Shown here piece by piece: positions 45,524 to 54,002 of a stretch of 64,000 bases of DNA (the stretch's first letter is position 1; every line of letters starts with the position of its first letter). Below the pieces are notes generated by a model that was not told the origin of the DNA, searched no databases, and worked only from the letters and a program-made list of their open reading frames with translations. The DNA is from Bryobacterales bacterium (GTDB lineage Bacteria > Acidobacteriota > Terriglobia > Bryobacterales > Bryobacteraceae). Location: the NCBI GenBank assembly GCA_003164035.1, contig PLRS01000140.1:64552-128551 (forward strand), read 5' to 3'. A program made the translations under genes and the position numbers.

Positions 45524-46522
45524 CTACGCGAGCGATTCCACCGGGAAAAGCGGGGGCGGCGCCGGCAGCCTGGCGAGGCCGGTGGCGCCACAGAAAAACC
45601 ATCCCGCGTGCGGCGCTTGTCTTTGTGCCTCCGCGGGCATCCCTTCGACGGCAGTGGTGAACAGCACGCGGATGCCGCCATCGAGTTCCACGAATTCCGG
45701 GCAGGTAACGCGTGGCGAGCCAGGGAGAATCCATTCCGTCAGCACGGCTCCGTCGGCGAGCCGCAGCTCCTGGGCGACGCCGGCGCCGGCCGCTTCCGGG
45801 TTGTAGAATGCCACTACGATGCTTTCGCCGTCCGGCGTGGCCCGCAAGCCGTCCGGCAAGGCCGGCAATGCCGACGGTGGGACGAGCAGCCGGCGCGAGA
45901 CCAGTTGCCGAAATCCGGAGGTAAAGCGATAGCAGGCGATCGTCTTCGGCACCGAATCGATATCGATCAGGTCCAGGCCCTGGTCGGAGCAGCGAAAATA
46001 CTTGCCGTTGGAGCACACCTGGTGGCCCACGATTTCCCGCAGGGTGTGGGTGGCGCAATCGAAGCGATAAAGCGCGGCCACCGGGTCGCGCACTTGTTCG
46101 TGCTTGGTGCCAAACACGAGGCCTCCGGGAATGGCGATGCCCTCGTTGATGACTTCGGGCCGGTTGCCGGGGATGGTGATCCCGGTCTTGGCAATCTCGC
46201 CGCCCGGCACCTTGATCAGCACCAGTTCCCGCTCCATGCCGACCAGCCAGGTGCCGGGGCGGGTGGTCTCCACGAAAAAGCCGGGGCGGCCCGGCAGCGG
46301 AATGCTGGTGTTGCGGCGGGTCTCGAGATCGAGCAGGTTCAGGCTACCATCGGTCCGTTCCGGCCCGTGTTGAATGGCAACCCAGCCCACCACCGGGGCA
46401 TCGCCGGGCAGGTTTCGCAGCAGCCGCGGGCACTCGGGCAGGTACCGGAGTTCGTCGGTTGGAGGGCGATACCAGGGCTCCGCGATTCTGCTTGCCTGAG
46501 GTGTCTCCACGGCCGCCATCAT
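45524..46522 (-). CDS. SMP-30/gluconolactonase-like six-bladed propeller protein
   Basis: Start at ATG 46522 (MMAAVETPQ…), 332 residues. Conserved-type blade motifs are seen: RPEVINEGIAIPGGLVFGTK (in place of RPND…), VCSNGKYFRCSDQGLDLIDI and PDGLRATPDGESIVVAFYNP, with Asn and Asp in the metal-binding places. The fold is that of calcium/zinc-dependent lactonases of the SMP-30 class, which open sugar lactones. No signal peptide is visible, so probably cytoplasmic. The open frame continues upstream to 46825, but those codons lie across the promoter of the divergent aminotransferase. Confidence 0.75.
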   Translation of the reverse strand: MMAAVETPQASRIAEPWYRPPTDELRYLPECPRLLRNLPGDAPVVGWVAIQHGPERTDGSLNLLDLETRRNTSIPLPGRPGFFVETTRPGTWLVGMERELVLIKVPGGEIAKTGITIPGNRPEVINEGIAIPGGLVFGTKHEQVRDPVAALYRFDCATHTLREIVGHQVCSNGKYFRCSDQGLDLIDIDSVPKTIACYRFTSGFRQLVSRRLLVPPSALPALPDGLRATPDGESIVVAFYNPEAAGAGVAQELRLADGAVLTEWILPGSPRVTCPEFVELDGGIRVLFTTAVEGMPAEAQRQAPHAGWFFCGATGLARLPAPPPLFPVESLA

Positions 46523-46715
46523 AACATCCCGATGCCCTCCCGCTGCCGACCTTGGATGGCGTAGAATCAGGATATGCAGGTAGTTCCCTCCCAATCTCGT
46601 CCCGGTCTGTTCGCGTCCGACTAAGCTTCCCGCCGCGCTCTGGCGGCGCGCGCCGGTTTGTCTACAGGCGCGCATGGCGATTCCAAACAACAACTGAATA
46701 TAAAGGAGTAATGCG

Positions 46716-48074
46716 ATGGGGAAGACTCTCGAATTAGGGCGGCCCGATCTGCCACAGCTTTCGGGCGCGTTGCCGGGGCCGAAGGCGCGGGCAATTATCG
46801 AGCGCGACCGGGCGGTGGTTTCCACTTCTTACACGCGCGGCTATCCGCTGGTGGCCGCGCGGGGCGAAGGCGCGATGGTGGAGGACGTGGACGGCAACCG
46901 GTTTCTGGACTTCAACGCCGGTATCGCTGTGGTGGCGACGGGGCATTGCCACCCGCGCGTGGTCGCGGCCATTCAGCGGCAGGCGGCGCGGCTGATCCAC
47001 ATGTCGGGCACGGATTTCTACTATGAAGAGCTGACCGCGCTGGCGGAAGAACTGGCCCGGATCGCACCGGGCGGGGTGGCGCGGCGGGTATCGTTCGGGA
47101 ACTCCGGCGCCGAAGCCATCGAGGGCGCTATCAAGCTGGCGCGCTATGCGACCGGGCGGGACAAGATCATCGCCTTTTATTCTTCTTTTCATGGCCGCAC
47201 TATGGGTGCGCTCTCGCTAACGGCGAGCAGGGCGGTGCAGCGGGCCGGCTTCGGTCCGCTCATTCCGGGGGTGGTGCATGCGCCCTACGCCTATTGCTTC
47301 CGCTGCCCGCAAGGGCGGACGCCGGATACCTGCGCGGTGGAATGCGTCCAGCACATCGAAAAGACGATTCTGAAGACCATCGCACCGGCGAAGGAAACCG
47401 CGGCCATCGTCGTCGAACCGGTGCAGGGGGAAAGCGGATACGTGGTGCCGCCGCGCAAGTTTTTCGACGAACTGGCGCGGGTAGCCGAACAAAATGGTAT
47501 TCTTCTGATTTTCGACGAAGTCCAATCCGGCATGGGGCGGACCGGGCGGATGTGGGCGGCGGACCATTTCGACGCGGTGCCGGATATTCTGGCGGTGGCC
47601 AAGGGGGTCGCGAGCGGAATGCCGCTGGGGGCCACCATCGCGAGGGCGGAGATCATGAATTGGCCGCCGGGAGCGCACGCGTCGACGTTTGGCGGCAACC
47701 CGGTGGCTTGTCAGGCCGCCCTGACGACCATCGCCCTGCTGGAGGAAAGCCTGATCGAAAACGCCGCGAGCATGGGCGCCTATTTGATGGAACGGCTGCG
47801 CGAGTGGCCGGAACGGTACGAGACGGTAGGCGACGTGCGCGGGCTGGGGCTCATGATCGGCGTCGAACTGGTACGGGACCGCCGGAGCAGGGAACGCAAT
47901 CCCGCCCTGCGCGACCGGGTGGTGGAACTGGCGTTTGAACGCGGGCTGCTGATTCTGGGCGCCGGAGAGAATACCATTCGCCTCTGCCCGCCGCTGGTGG
48001 TGACGCGCGAGCAGTGCGACTTTGCGATGGAGACGATCGAAGATTGCCTCAAACTGGGAATGGAATTGCTATAG
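46716..48074 (+). CDS. Class III PLP aminotransferase (4-aminobutyrate/acetylornithine type)
   Basis: The 452-residue protein carries the class III pattern: NAGIAVVATGHCHP, FGNSGAEAIEGAIKLAR, FHGRTMGALSLTAS, IVVEPVQGESGYVVPP, the PLP Asp in IFDEVQSGMGRTG and the Schiff-base Lys in AVAKGVASGMPLGA. The nearest families are 4-aminobutyrate and related omega-amino acid transaminases, which pass the amino group to 2-oxoglutarate. The exact substrate is not certain, because the insert CFRCPQGRTPDTCAVECVQH, with four Cys, is a feature of one subfamily. AAGGAG precedes ATG 46716. Confidence 0.93.
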   Translation: MGKTLELGRPDLPQLSGALPGPKARAIIERDRAVVSTSYTRGYPLVAARGEGAMVEDVDGNRFLDFNAGIAVVATGHCHPRVVAAIQRQAARLIHMSGTDFYYEELTALAEELARIAPGGVARRVSFGNSGAEAIEGAIKLARYATGRDKIIAFYSSFHGRTMGALSLTASRAVQRAGFGPLIPGVVHAPYAYCFRCPQGRTPDTCAVECVQHIEKTILKTIAPAKETAAIVVEPVQGESGYVVPPRKFFDELARVAEQNGILLIFDEVQSGMGRTGRMWAADHFDAVPDILAVAKGVASGMPLGATIARAEIMNWPPGAHASTFGGNPVACQAALTTIALLEESLIENAASMGAYLMERLREWPERYETVGDVRGLGLMIGVELVRDRRSRERNPALRDRVVELAFERGLLILGAGENTIRLCPPLVVTREQCDFAMETIEDCLKLGMELL

Positions 48075-48089
48075 TCTCGATAGGGAACG

Positions 48090-48545
48090 GTGAATCGAAG
48101 AGAACTGCAAGCCCTTGCCGAGGCGCGGCTGAAGGACGCTCAGGCTCTGTTTCAAAGTATGTTTAAGAGAGTATTGGTGAACGAACTACTGGTTGAGGGC
48201 CAGCGGCTGCTCGAGGCTTTGGCGCGAAATCGTTTTCCGATGGTTGCGGCGCTCTGGAGCTACTTCCCGGAATCGATGGAATGGCGGCTCGTAATCGTCT
48301 CGCCGGTCGTCGATCGCATCGGTCCGCTCCGAGCGTATAAGCGCATTCAGCGGGTGCTGGCAACCACCAAACCTTCTCTCTTAACACTGACCGATATCGC
48401 CGCATACGGTTCGGCCAGCCAGGATTACCGAAACCTGCGGGACATCATTTCCAGCCCGGGCCGGCTTATCGCGGGGCCCGAAGTCAGCCGTATGCAACCG
48501 GCTGTTGCCGTCGAGGATGCCTACGTCTACCAATTACCGGCATAG
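48090..48545 (+). CDS. Small uncharacterised protein
   Basis: The GTG start at 48090 gives 151 residues. The N-terminus (RRELQALAEARLKDAQALF) resembles the first helix of HEPN-type proteins, but the rest (MEWRLVIVSPVVDRIGPLRA, LLTLTDIAAYG) does not fit that family. It looks like a widespread small soluble protein of unknown role. It sits in a plus-strand run between the class III aminotransferase and a methyltransferase. Confidence 0.6.
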   Translation: MNRRELQALAEARLKDAQALFQSMFKRVLVNELLVEGQRLLEALARNRFPMVAALWSYFPESMEWRLVIVSPVVDRIGPLRAYKRIQRVLATTKPSLLTLTDIAAYGSASQDYRNLRDIISSPGRLIAGPEVSRMQPAVAVEDAYVYQLPA

Positions 48546-48571
48546 CTCGTCGGTCTCTCGACACTAGGGAT

Positions 48572-49135
48572 ATGAGAAATGCGCCCGCGGCCAACGGCCG
48601 GCCCGTGAAAATCCTCGATGTCGGCTGCGGCATTCACCGGCAGCCGGGGACCATCGGGCTGGACCGAAACCCCGCCAGCCATGCCGACGTGCTGGCCGAT
48701 CTCGACCGCTTTCCGTATCCGTTCGCCGACAATGCGTTCGACCGGGTGACGGCGATCCACGTGATCGAGCATGTCGACGACGTGATTCGGACCATGGAGG
48801 AATTTCACCGGCTGGTGCGGGCGGGCGGCACGGTACGGATCGAGACGCCGCACTACACCGACTTCAGCTCGTTCTGCGATCCCACCCACAAACACCATCT
48901 GACCAGCTTCAGCTTCCGCTATTTCGGCAAAGACAATGCCGGCTTCGGCTACTATTCGCCGGTGAAATTTCGTGAGATTTCCGTGCGCGTCAAGCTACTG
49001 GCTTTCTGGAGATGGCTGGGATTCCAATTTCTGGTGAACCGCTTTCCGCGCTACCGGCGCTTTTGGGAATACTACCTTTGCTACGTGGTGCGGGGCAAGG
49101 CGATGGAATTCGAGTTCGAAGTCCTGAAGGCGTGA
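48572..49135 (+). CDS. SAM-dependent class I methyltransferase
   Basis: The 187-residue protein has motif I KILDVGCGIHRQPGTIGLD, then DLDRFPYPFADNAFDRVTAI and VIEHVDDVIRTMEEFHRLVR (motifs II-III), as in Methyltransf_11 proteins. The C-terminal part is aromatic and basic (FPRYRRFWEYYLCYVVRGK). Acceptor unknown; small size and basic tail suggest a soluble enzyme acting on a lipid- or sugar-linked substrate. It is followed after 10 nt by yraN. Confidence 0.88.
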   Translation: MRNAPAANGRPVKILDVGCGIHRQPGTIGLDRNPASHADVLADLDRFPYPFADNAFDRVTAIHVIEHVDDVIRTMEEFHRLVRAGGTVRIETPHYTDFSSFCDPTHKHHLTSFSFRYFGKDNAGFGYYSPVKFREISVRVKLLAFWRWLGFQFLVNRFPRYRRFWEYYLCYVVRGKAMEFEFEVLKA

Positions 49136-49145
49136 GGTTGGGCCG

Positions 49146-49562
49146 ATGATGGGCTGGCTGTGGCGCGGAGCGGCGCGGTTGCGTTGGCACTTTCGGCCGG
49201 ACGAGATCGGCCGCTGGGGCGAGGATATGGCGCACCGCTATTTGCGGGCTCACGGCTGCACGGTGGTGGCGCGCAATTACCGGCCCCCGTCGGAATCGGG
49301 TGAAATCGATATCGTGGCCTGGGATGGGGAAACGCTGGCCTTCGTGGAAGTGAAAACCCGGACGAGCGCCGACTTTGCCGCGCCGGAACGCAACGTCGGC
49401 ACGGAAAAGCAGCGTCGCATGCTGCGCGCCGCCGAAGACTACCTGCGGCGCACGGAAGTGCCGTGGTCGCGGGCGAGATTCGATATTGTGAGTATCGTTT
49501 TATCGAGGCCGCCCAAGCTGGAGTGGAGGCGGGGCGCGTTCCGGCGGCCGGAGGCGCGGTGA
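49146..49562 (+). CDS. yraN: YraN/UPF0102-family nuclease-like protein
   Basis: The 138-residue protein matches UPF0102: GEDMAHRYLRAHGCTVVARN, then GEIDIVAWD and FVEVKTRTS, the E-D-(EVK) catalytic pattern of archaeal-type resolvases and restriction nucleases. The family is near-universal in bacteria with undefined cellular role. It overlaps nothing and probably shares a transcript with the methyltransferase. Confidence 0.92.
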   Translation: MMGWLWRGAARLRWHFRPDEIGRWGEDMAHRYLRAHGCTVVARNYRPPSESGEIDIVAWDGETLAFVEVKTRTSADFAAPERNVGTEKQRRMLRAAEDYLRRTEVPWSRARFDIVSIVLSRPPKLEWRRGAFRRPEAR

Positions 49563-49627
49563 CGACAATCGCGGGCGGAGAGCGGACACGGGGGGCGGGC
49601 AACAAGTCCCGCGGTGTCAACCGACGC

Positions 49628-49665
49628 TTTCCGAGCCGCGACCGCAAGAAGCGGTCGCGTGCCGG
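49628..49665. repeat. Family C half copy (C4)
   Basis: tttccgagccgcgaccg then caagaagcggtcgcg, one arm of family C with a diverged second half. Confidence 0.55.
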
Positions 49666-49682
49666 TCCGGTATAATCGAGAC

Positions 49683-49894
49683 ATGGAGTTCGGTATGAAT
49701 CGGATCGAAACCCTCGAAGGCCAAGTGAAGAGCCTGAACTCGGAAGAGCTGAAAGCGTTTCGGGATTTGGTTCGCAAGTTTTGATGCCGAGGCATGGGAT
49801 GCCCAGATCGAATCCAATGCGAAGAATGGCAAGCTCCGTTCACTCGCGGAGCGAGCGCTTCGCGATCACGAATCCGGCCGCTCTTCGCTTCTGT
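49683..49894 (+). pseudogene. Short antitoxin-like gene with one extra base
   Basis: ATG 49683 reads MNRIETLEGQVKSLNSEELK then stops at 49784. With one T removed in gatttgg (near 49765) the frame continues FRDWFASFDAEAWDAQIE and on to a stop at 49892-49894. This is the pattern of the small (~70 residue) acidic antitoxins paired with RelE/ParE toxins. The gene is therefore inactivated by a 1-nt insertion, or the base is a sequence error. Confidence 0.75.
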
Positions 49895-50083
49895 GACCCA
49901 CCGATCCGCTCCGGATTTCTGGGGTTCGTACCGATCGCTCCCTGCACAGACCCAAAGCGTTGCCGACCGCGCGTTCGCACTCTTGAAGGCTGATCCCCGC
50001 CACCCCTCCTACACTTCAAGAGAGTCGACGGCTTCTGGTCCGTGCGGGTTGGCGTAAGAACGACCTTCGCTCCCAGCCCATGA
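49891..50083 (+). pseudogene. RelE/ParE-like toxin remnant
   Basis: It starts GTG 49891, overlapping the antitoxin stop. THRSAPDFWGSYRSLPAQTQ and the helix to LLKADPRHPS follow the toxin pattern. A one-base deletion then moves the sense to another frame (LHFKRVDGFWSVRVGVR), which ends at TGA 50081-50083. The C-terminal catalytic part is missing. Its last codons overlap the ATG of the HigA-like gene. Confidence 0.75.
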
Positions 50084-50571
50084 CCATGAAAAACCCGCCT
50101 CACCCCGGCCTTGTCGTCTTGCAGGAATGCATTGAGCCTTTGGGCTTGACCATCACGGACGCAGCCGAAGCCCTTGGAGTGACGCGCAACGCGCTTTCAG
50201 AGCTCGTCGACGGGAAGCGCGGTATATCTCCCGAAATGGCCGTGAGGCTGTCCGAGGTTTTCGGCGGAAGCGAACAAGGCTGGCTTGTGCAACAGGCCCA
50301 GTACGACCTTGCACAAGTCCGCCGCGAACGAATAAAGCTGAAACGGTTGCAACCAGTGCCCGCAGCCGATCCAAAGGCCGAAGCGCTCATTTACAACACC
50401 GACGCGCCAACCCCAATCCTCTGCAAGCGGCTCTTCGGTTTTGAATCCCTCGGCGAGGAGCTTATCACAGAGAAACTCAGCGAGCCTTTTTCCCCACATT
50501 TCGGGATTGATCTGCCCCTCCTCCCCGTCGTAGGCCGGGAACCTGTCGGAGCGGAATTCAACGTAGGTTAG
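50080..50571 (+). CDS. HigA-like XRE-family antitoxin with an extra C-terminal tail
   Basis: Residues ~1-90 form a HigA/VapI-type helix-turn-helix antitoxin: MKNPPHPGLVVLQECIEPLG, TITDAAEALGVTRNALSELV, GKRGISPEMAVRLSEVF and WLVQQAQYDLAQVR. Typical members end near residue 95. Here the frame goes on to 163 residues, and the last ~70 codons lie exactly opposite a truncated minus-strand gene, so this tail is probably a by-product of a join between two broken genes. No HigB toxin is next to it; the toxin upstream is a RelE-type remnant. Confidence 0.75.
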   Translation: MTMKNPPHPGLVVLQECIEPLGLTITDAAEALGVTRNALSELVDGKRGISPEMAVRLSEVFGGSEQGWLVQQAQYDLAQVRRERIKLKRLQPVPAADPKAEALIYNTDAPTPILCKRLFGFESLGEELITEKLSEPFSPHFGIDLPLLPVVGREPVGAEFNVG

Positions 50572-50574
50572 CAT
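50356..50574 (-). pseudogene. 5' fragment of an uncharacterised gene, cut off at the HigA-like gene
   Basis: From ATG 50574 the frame reads MLTYVEFRSDRFPAYDGEEG … WGWRVGVVNERFGLWIGCGH (73 residues), which looks like the beginning of a small conserved soluble protein. Beyond CGH the sequence turns into the reverse of the antitoxin gene, so the rest of the gene is gone. The junction near 50356 marks an insertion or deletion boundary. A family B element lies just upstream of its start. Confidence 0.6.
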
Positions 50575-50611
50575 CGCGCTCTCATCTGGATGTAACTTGA
50601 CGGACGCCTCT

Positions 50612-50722
50612 GTGGCGCACGCACTCTTGCGTGCCGCGTCGCCGCTCTGGGCGACGCCTGATCTTCGTGCGAAGACGTGTCGAGAGGAGTCTCGACACGG
50701 CACGCATGAGTGCGTGCGCCAC
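50612..50722. repeat. Family B palindromic element (copy B2)
   Basis: Begins gtggcgcacgcactcttgcg and ends gcatgagtgcgtgcgccac, with inner hairpins ggcgacg…/gtcgagaggagtctcgac. Same size class and ends as 22095-22208. Confidence 0.9.
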
Positions 50723-50730
50723 ACTTCCCG

Positions 50731-52143
50731 CTACTGGTGCGCCACCACGTCCCATCCCAGATACTTCGACGTGGCTTCTCGCACTGCCGACGAGACCTGC
50801 GACAGGTTGGCGGCTACGTGGTGTTCGAAGCCGTTTTCGCAGATGTAGCGCAGCAGTTTTTGCAGGTGCGGAATTCGCACCACGCCGGCGCCGCCGAAGG
50901 TGGTCAGCGGGTCGTCGGTGAATTCGCCTTCGCCGACGTAGCCGCGGATTTTGCCGGCGGTATCGTCGGTGGAGAAACGCGCGAAACTCATCGGGCCCGG
51001 CTTCACCACGCCAACGCAGGTGCCGTAGGTATTCTCGCGCCCTACCGTGCCGGCGATGATTGCCTGGAAATCCATCTTGACGCTCTTGAAGAAGTGCTTG
51101 GGCAGGTTGCTGCAGTGGAAACAGACCGCCTTGTCGGGGTCGTCGCCGTAGTTATTGTTCCAGTCGAGCAGCGCGCTGGGGGTTTCCGACGCCAGTTGCA
51201 GGGCGTGCATGCCGACCACGCCGCAGATATCCGTCTCGCACGCGCTCGACACCAGGCTGTCGCTCATCATGCTCATCACGGTGCAGGGCACCACGCCGAA
51301 GAACTCTTCGAGCGACGTCCAGCATTGAATGGCGCTGATCGAAACCTGGGTCTGCGCCATCCAGGTGTCGATGACCGCGCCCAGCTTGGCCATCTTCAAC
51401 AACGCCGGTTCCGGAACGCTTTCGGTCGAGACATAGCGGCGGATGGCGGCCAGCTTTTCGACCGCGGCCGGATCTGTGTCACTCATGCGGGTGATGCGGC
51501 CCATCACTTCGGAAAGGTCGAAAGTTTCCACCGAAATGCCGCTGGCCTCGAGCAGCTTTTCGCTGAAACGCACGGTATTGAAGGCCGCCGGCCGCGCGCC
51601 GATGGCACCCACCCGCAATCCTTTCAAGCCGCGCACTACGCGGCAGACGGCCGCGAACCAGGCCAAATCTTTCGCGAATTCGGCCGAATCGGGCGCTTCG
51701 GTGTGCAGCGTGGTCAAGGAGTATGGAATGCCATATTGACGCAGATTATTGCAGGCGCTCATTTTGCCGCAGAAGCTGTCGCGCCGGTCGGCAATCAGCA
51801 TTTTGCCGGGTGTATCTGGCGTGGCCTGAATCAAAACCGGCACGTTCAGGCCGGCCATTCGTAGCGCATCGGCGATGCCGCGCTCCTCGCCGAAATTCGG
51901 CAGAGTGACGATGATGCCGTCGATTTCCTCGCGGTGGCGCTTGAACAGATCGGCGCACTTAGCGGATTCGGCGCGCGTTTCCACCGCGCCGTACTTGGTG
52001 TCCTCAGGGCCGGGAATCACCACTCCGTAGCCGGCTTTTTCGAGGGCCGCGACTATTTCCGCGTGCCCGCTCTTGGCCAGGTGACCGGGGAAAAAGCCGC
52101 GATTGCCGACGATTGCGCCGAACGTCATCGAACGATTGCTCAT
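50731..52143 (-). CDS. L-fucose/L-arabinose isomerase-family protein
   Basis: ATG 52143, preceded by GAGGT, gives 470 residues. The protein belongs to the fucose/arabinose isomerase fold: N-terminal sugar-binding Rossmann part (FGAIVGNRGFFPGHLAKSGH), IDGIIVTLPNFGEERGIADA, then the central domain and C-terminal part with acidic metal ligands (AIQCWTSLEEFF; ETDICGVVGMHALQLAS) and a His-rich segment (AVCFHCSNLPKHFF). Typically it interconverts an aldose and ketose with Mn2+. The exact sugar is unknown. It lies 13 nt after the sugar symporter gene and is read with it, so it probably acts on the imported sugar. Confidence 0.88.
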   Translation of the reverse strand: MSNRSMTFGAIVGNRGFFPGHLAKSGHAEIVAALEKAGYGVVIPGPEDTKYGAVETRAESAKCADLFKRHREEIDGIIVTLPNFGEERGIADALRMAGLNVPVLIQATPDTPGKMLIADRRDSFCGKMSACNNLRQYGIPYSLTTLHTEAPDSAEFAKDLAWFAAVCRVVRGLKGLRVGAIGARPAAFNTVRFSEKLLEASGISVETFDLSEVMGRITRMSDTDPAAVEKLAAIRRYVSTESVPEPALLKMAKLGAVIDTWMAQTQVSISAIQCWTSLEEFFGVVPCTVMSMMSDSLVSSACETDICGVVGMHALQLASETPSALLDWNNNYGDDPDKAVCFHCSNLPKHFFKSVKMDFQAIIAGTVGRENTYGTCVGVVKPGPMSFARFSTDDTAGKIRGYVGEGEFTDDPLTTFGGAGVVRIPHLQKLLRYICENGFEHHVAANLSQVSSAVREATSKYLGWDVVAHQ

Positions 52144-52156
52144 GGACGATACCTCA

Positions 52157-53872
52157 CTACCAGAATATGATTTGCAGTACGACAAACACCACGGCCACCG
52201 CGCCGGCCCAGAAAATAGGCCGCTGATAGAGCGGCAGATTGCCTTCCGAAGGCACGTCGGTGCAGCCATACACCAGCCCGACCAGTTCCGATTCGGGCCT
52301 CGGCTTCGTCAGCAGGCTTACCACGATGGTGACGACCATGCATACGCCCCACGACCACAGCGCGCGGAACATGTCCTCGGCCAAGGCCTTGGCGTTCATC
52401 GAAAAGGCCACGTAGCGCAGCGCCGAATGGTCCACTTTCACCCAGCCCCACAGGCCGACGGCGGTACCCGTGCCCGCCAGCAGGCCCCAGAATCCGCCCG
52501 CGCCGGTGGCGCGCTTCCACAGCATGCCCAGGATCACGGTGCCGAACAGGGGCGCGATAAAGAAGCTGAACAGCGCCTGCACGTAATCCATGATGCTGTG
52601 GAACTGCATCGCCAGGTAGGCGGTGCCGATCGAAATCAGCACGCCCAGCACGGTGCACCAGCGGCCCATGGCCAGGTAGTGCGCGTCGGTGGCTTTCTTG
52701 CGGATGAGGGCGGCGTAAATGTCGTAAGTCCAGACGGTGGTGAAGGCGCTCACGTTACCCGCCATGCCCGACATGAAGCCGGCCACCAGCGCGGTGATGC
52801 CCAGCCCCAGCAAACCCGGCCCGCAGTAACGCGCCAGCATCAGCGGCAGCACTTCGTTGTAGCTATGACCCCCGGTTACAGCGGCTACGTCTTCGCCCAC
52901 CAGTTTCATGGGCAGCACGGCCAGGCCCAGCAGGCCGGGAAGAATCACGATGAACGGCACGCACATCTTGAAGGCGGCGCCGATGACCGGAGCCAGCTTG
53001 GCGGTGCGCAGGTCCTTGGCCGCGATCACGCGCTGCACCACCAGGAAATCGGTGGTCCAATAGCCGAACGAAATCACCAGACCCAGGCCGAACACGACGC
53101 CGATCCAATTGATGCCCATGGGGTTGTCGGTGAACGTGCCGACGGAGCGCCACATGTGGGTATAATCCTGCCCCGGGTTGAGATGGTGAATGCGCGCCAC
53201 CACGCCGCTCCAGCCGCCGGCTTCGATCAGGCCGATGATGGCAACCAGCAGCGCGCCCAGCCAGATCAGCACGAATTGCAGCACTTCGTTGAAGATGGCG
53301 GAGCGCAGGCCGCCCAGAAAGACGTAGGCCGCCACGGTGAGCGCGGAAATCCAGATGCTGACGTTGATATCCCAGCCGAGCATCACCTTCATCACCAGCG
53401 CCATCGAGAACATGTTGATGCCCGACATGAGCACGGTCATGAAGCCGAACGAAACCGCCGACAGCGCCCGCGCCGGCTCGCCGAAGCGCAGCTTCAGATA
53501 GCCGGGAACCGAATGCGTCTTCGAGATGTAATAAAACGGGATCATCACCAGCGCCAGGAACAGCATGGCCGGGATGGCGCCGATCCAATACCAGTGGGCG
53601 GCCAGAATGCCGTATTGATAGGCCGAGCCGGCCCAGCCCATCAGCTCGAGCGCTCCCAGATTGGCCGCCACGAAGCTGAGTCCCGCGACCCAGGCCGTCA
53701 TTTCGCGGCCGGCCAGGAAAAAATCCTCGCCGGTCTTGGTGAAGCGTTTGAGGTAGAAGCCGATGCCGATCACCGCCACGAAGTACAGAATAATGACGGC
53801 GAGATCCACCGGCGAGAGCGAAAGCAGGCGTCCAGGCGCGCTTTCCAGGAGCAAACAGGGCATTAAGGGCAT
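52157..53872 (-). CDS. Sodium/solute symporter (SSS family), probably sugar
   Basis: The 571-residue protein has about 14 hydrophobic helices and SSS signatures: GEDFFLAGREMTAWVAGLSF, LGALELMGWAGSAYQYG, the Na+ site region GFMSGMAGNVSAFTTVWTYD and QALFSFFIAPLFGTVILGML. It is most like SGLT-type sugar/inositol carriers. It is first in an operon with a sugar isomerase, which supports a monosaccharide substrate. Starts are ATG 53872 or ATG 53863. A LacI-like site lies 17 nt before the first. Confidence 0.92.
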   Translation of the reverse strand: MPLMPCLLLESAPGRLLSLSPVDLAVIILYFVAVIGIGFYLKRFTKTGEDFFLAGREMTAWVAGLSFVAANLGALELMGWAGSAYQYGILAAHWYWIGAIPAMLFLALVMIPFYYISKTHSVPGYLKLRFGEPARALSAVSFGFMTVLMSGINMFSMALVMKVMLGWDINVSIWISALTVAAYVFLGGLRSAIFNEVLQFVLIWLGALLVAIIGLIEAGGWSGVVARIHHLNPGQDYTHMWRSVGTFTDNPMGINWIGVVFGLGLVISFGYWTTDFLVVQRVIAAKDLRTAKLAPVIGAAFKMCVPFIVILPGLLGLAVLPMKLVGEDVAAVTGGHSYNEVLPLMLARYCGPGLLGLGITALVAGFMSGMAGNVSAFTTVWTYDIYAALIRKKATDAHYLAMGRWCTVLGVLISIGTAYLAMQFHSIMDYVQALFSFFIAPLFGTVILGMLWKRATGAGGFWGLLAGTGTAVGLWGWVKVDHSALRYVAFSMNAKALAEDMFRALWSWGVCMVVTIVVSLLTKPRPESELVGLVYGCTDVPSEGNLPLYQRPIFWAGAVAVVFVVLQIIFW

Positions 53873-53888
53873 GGGCTTGGCCGCTAAA

Positions 53889-53904
53889 TTGAGAGCGTTT
53901 GCAA
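53889..53904. promoter_or_regulatory. LacI-family-like operator in the symporter upstream region
   Basis: TTGAGAGCGTTTGCAA agrees at 14 of 16 places with TTGCAAGCGTTTGCAA, the common LacI/GalR palindrome. It sits between the divergent symporter operon and the adenosine deaminase gene, so sugar control of the operon is a reasonable inference. No lacI-type gene is in the window. Confidence 0.4.
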
Positions 53905-54002
53905 GAGCTTATGGTATGGACGGGACGAGCCAAAGTCAAGCGGTTGCGGCTCGCGGCGGCGCCGCGTGGTAGGGTGACAGGGAGAACCGTGCTGGAGCCG
54001 CT

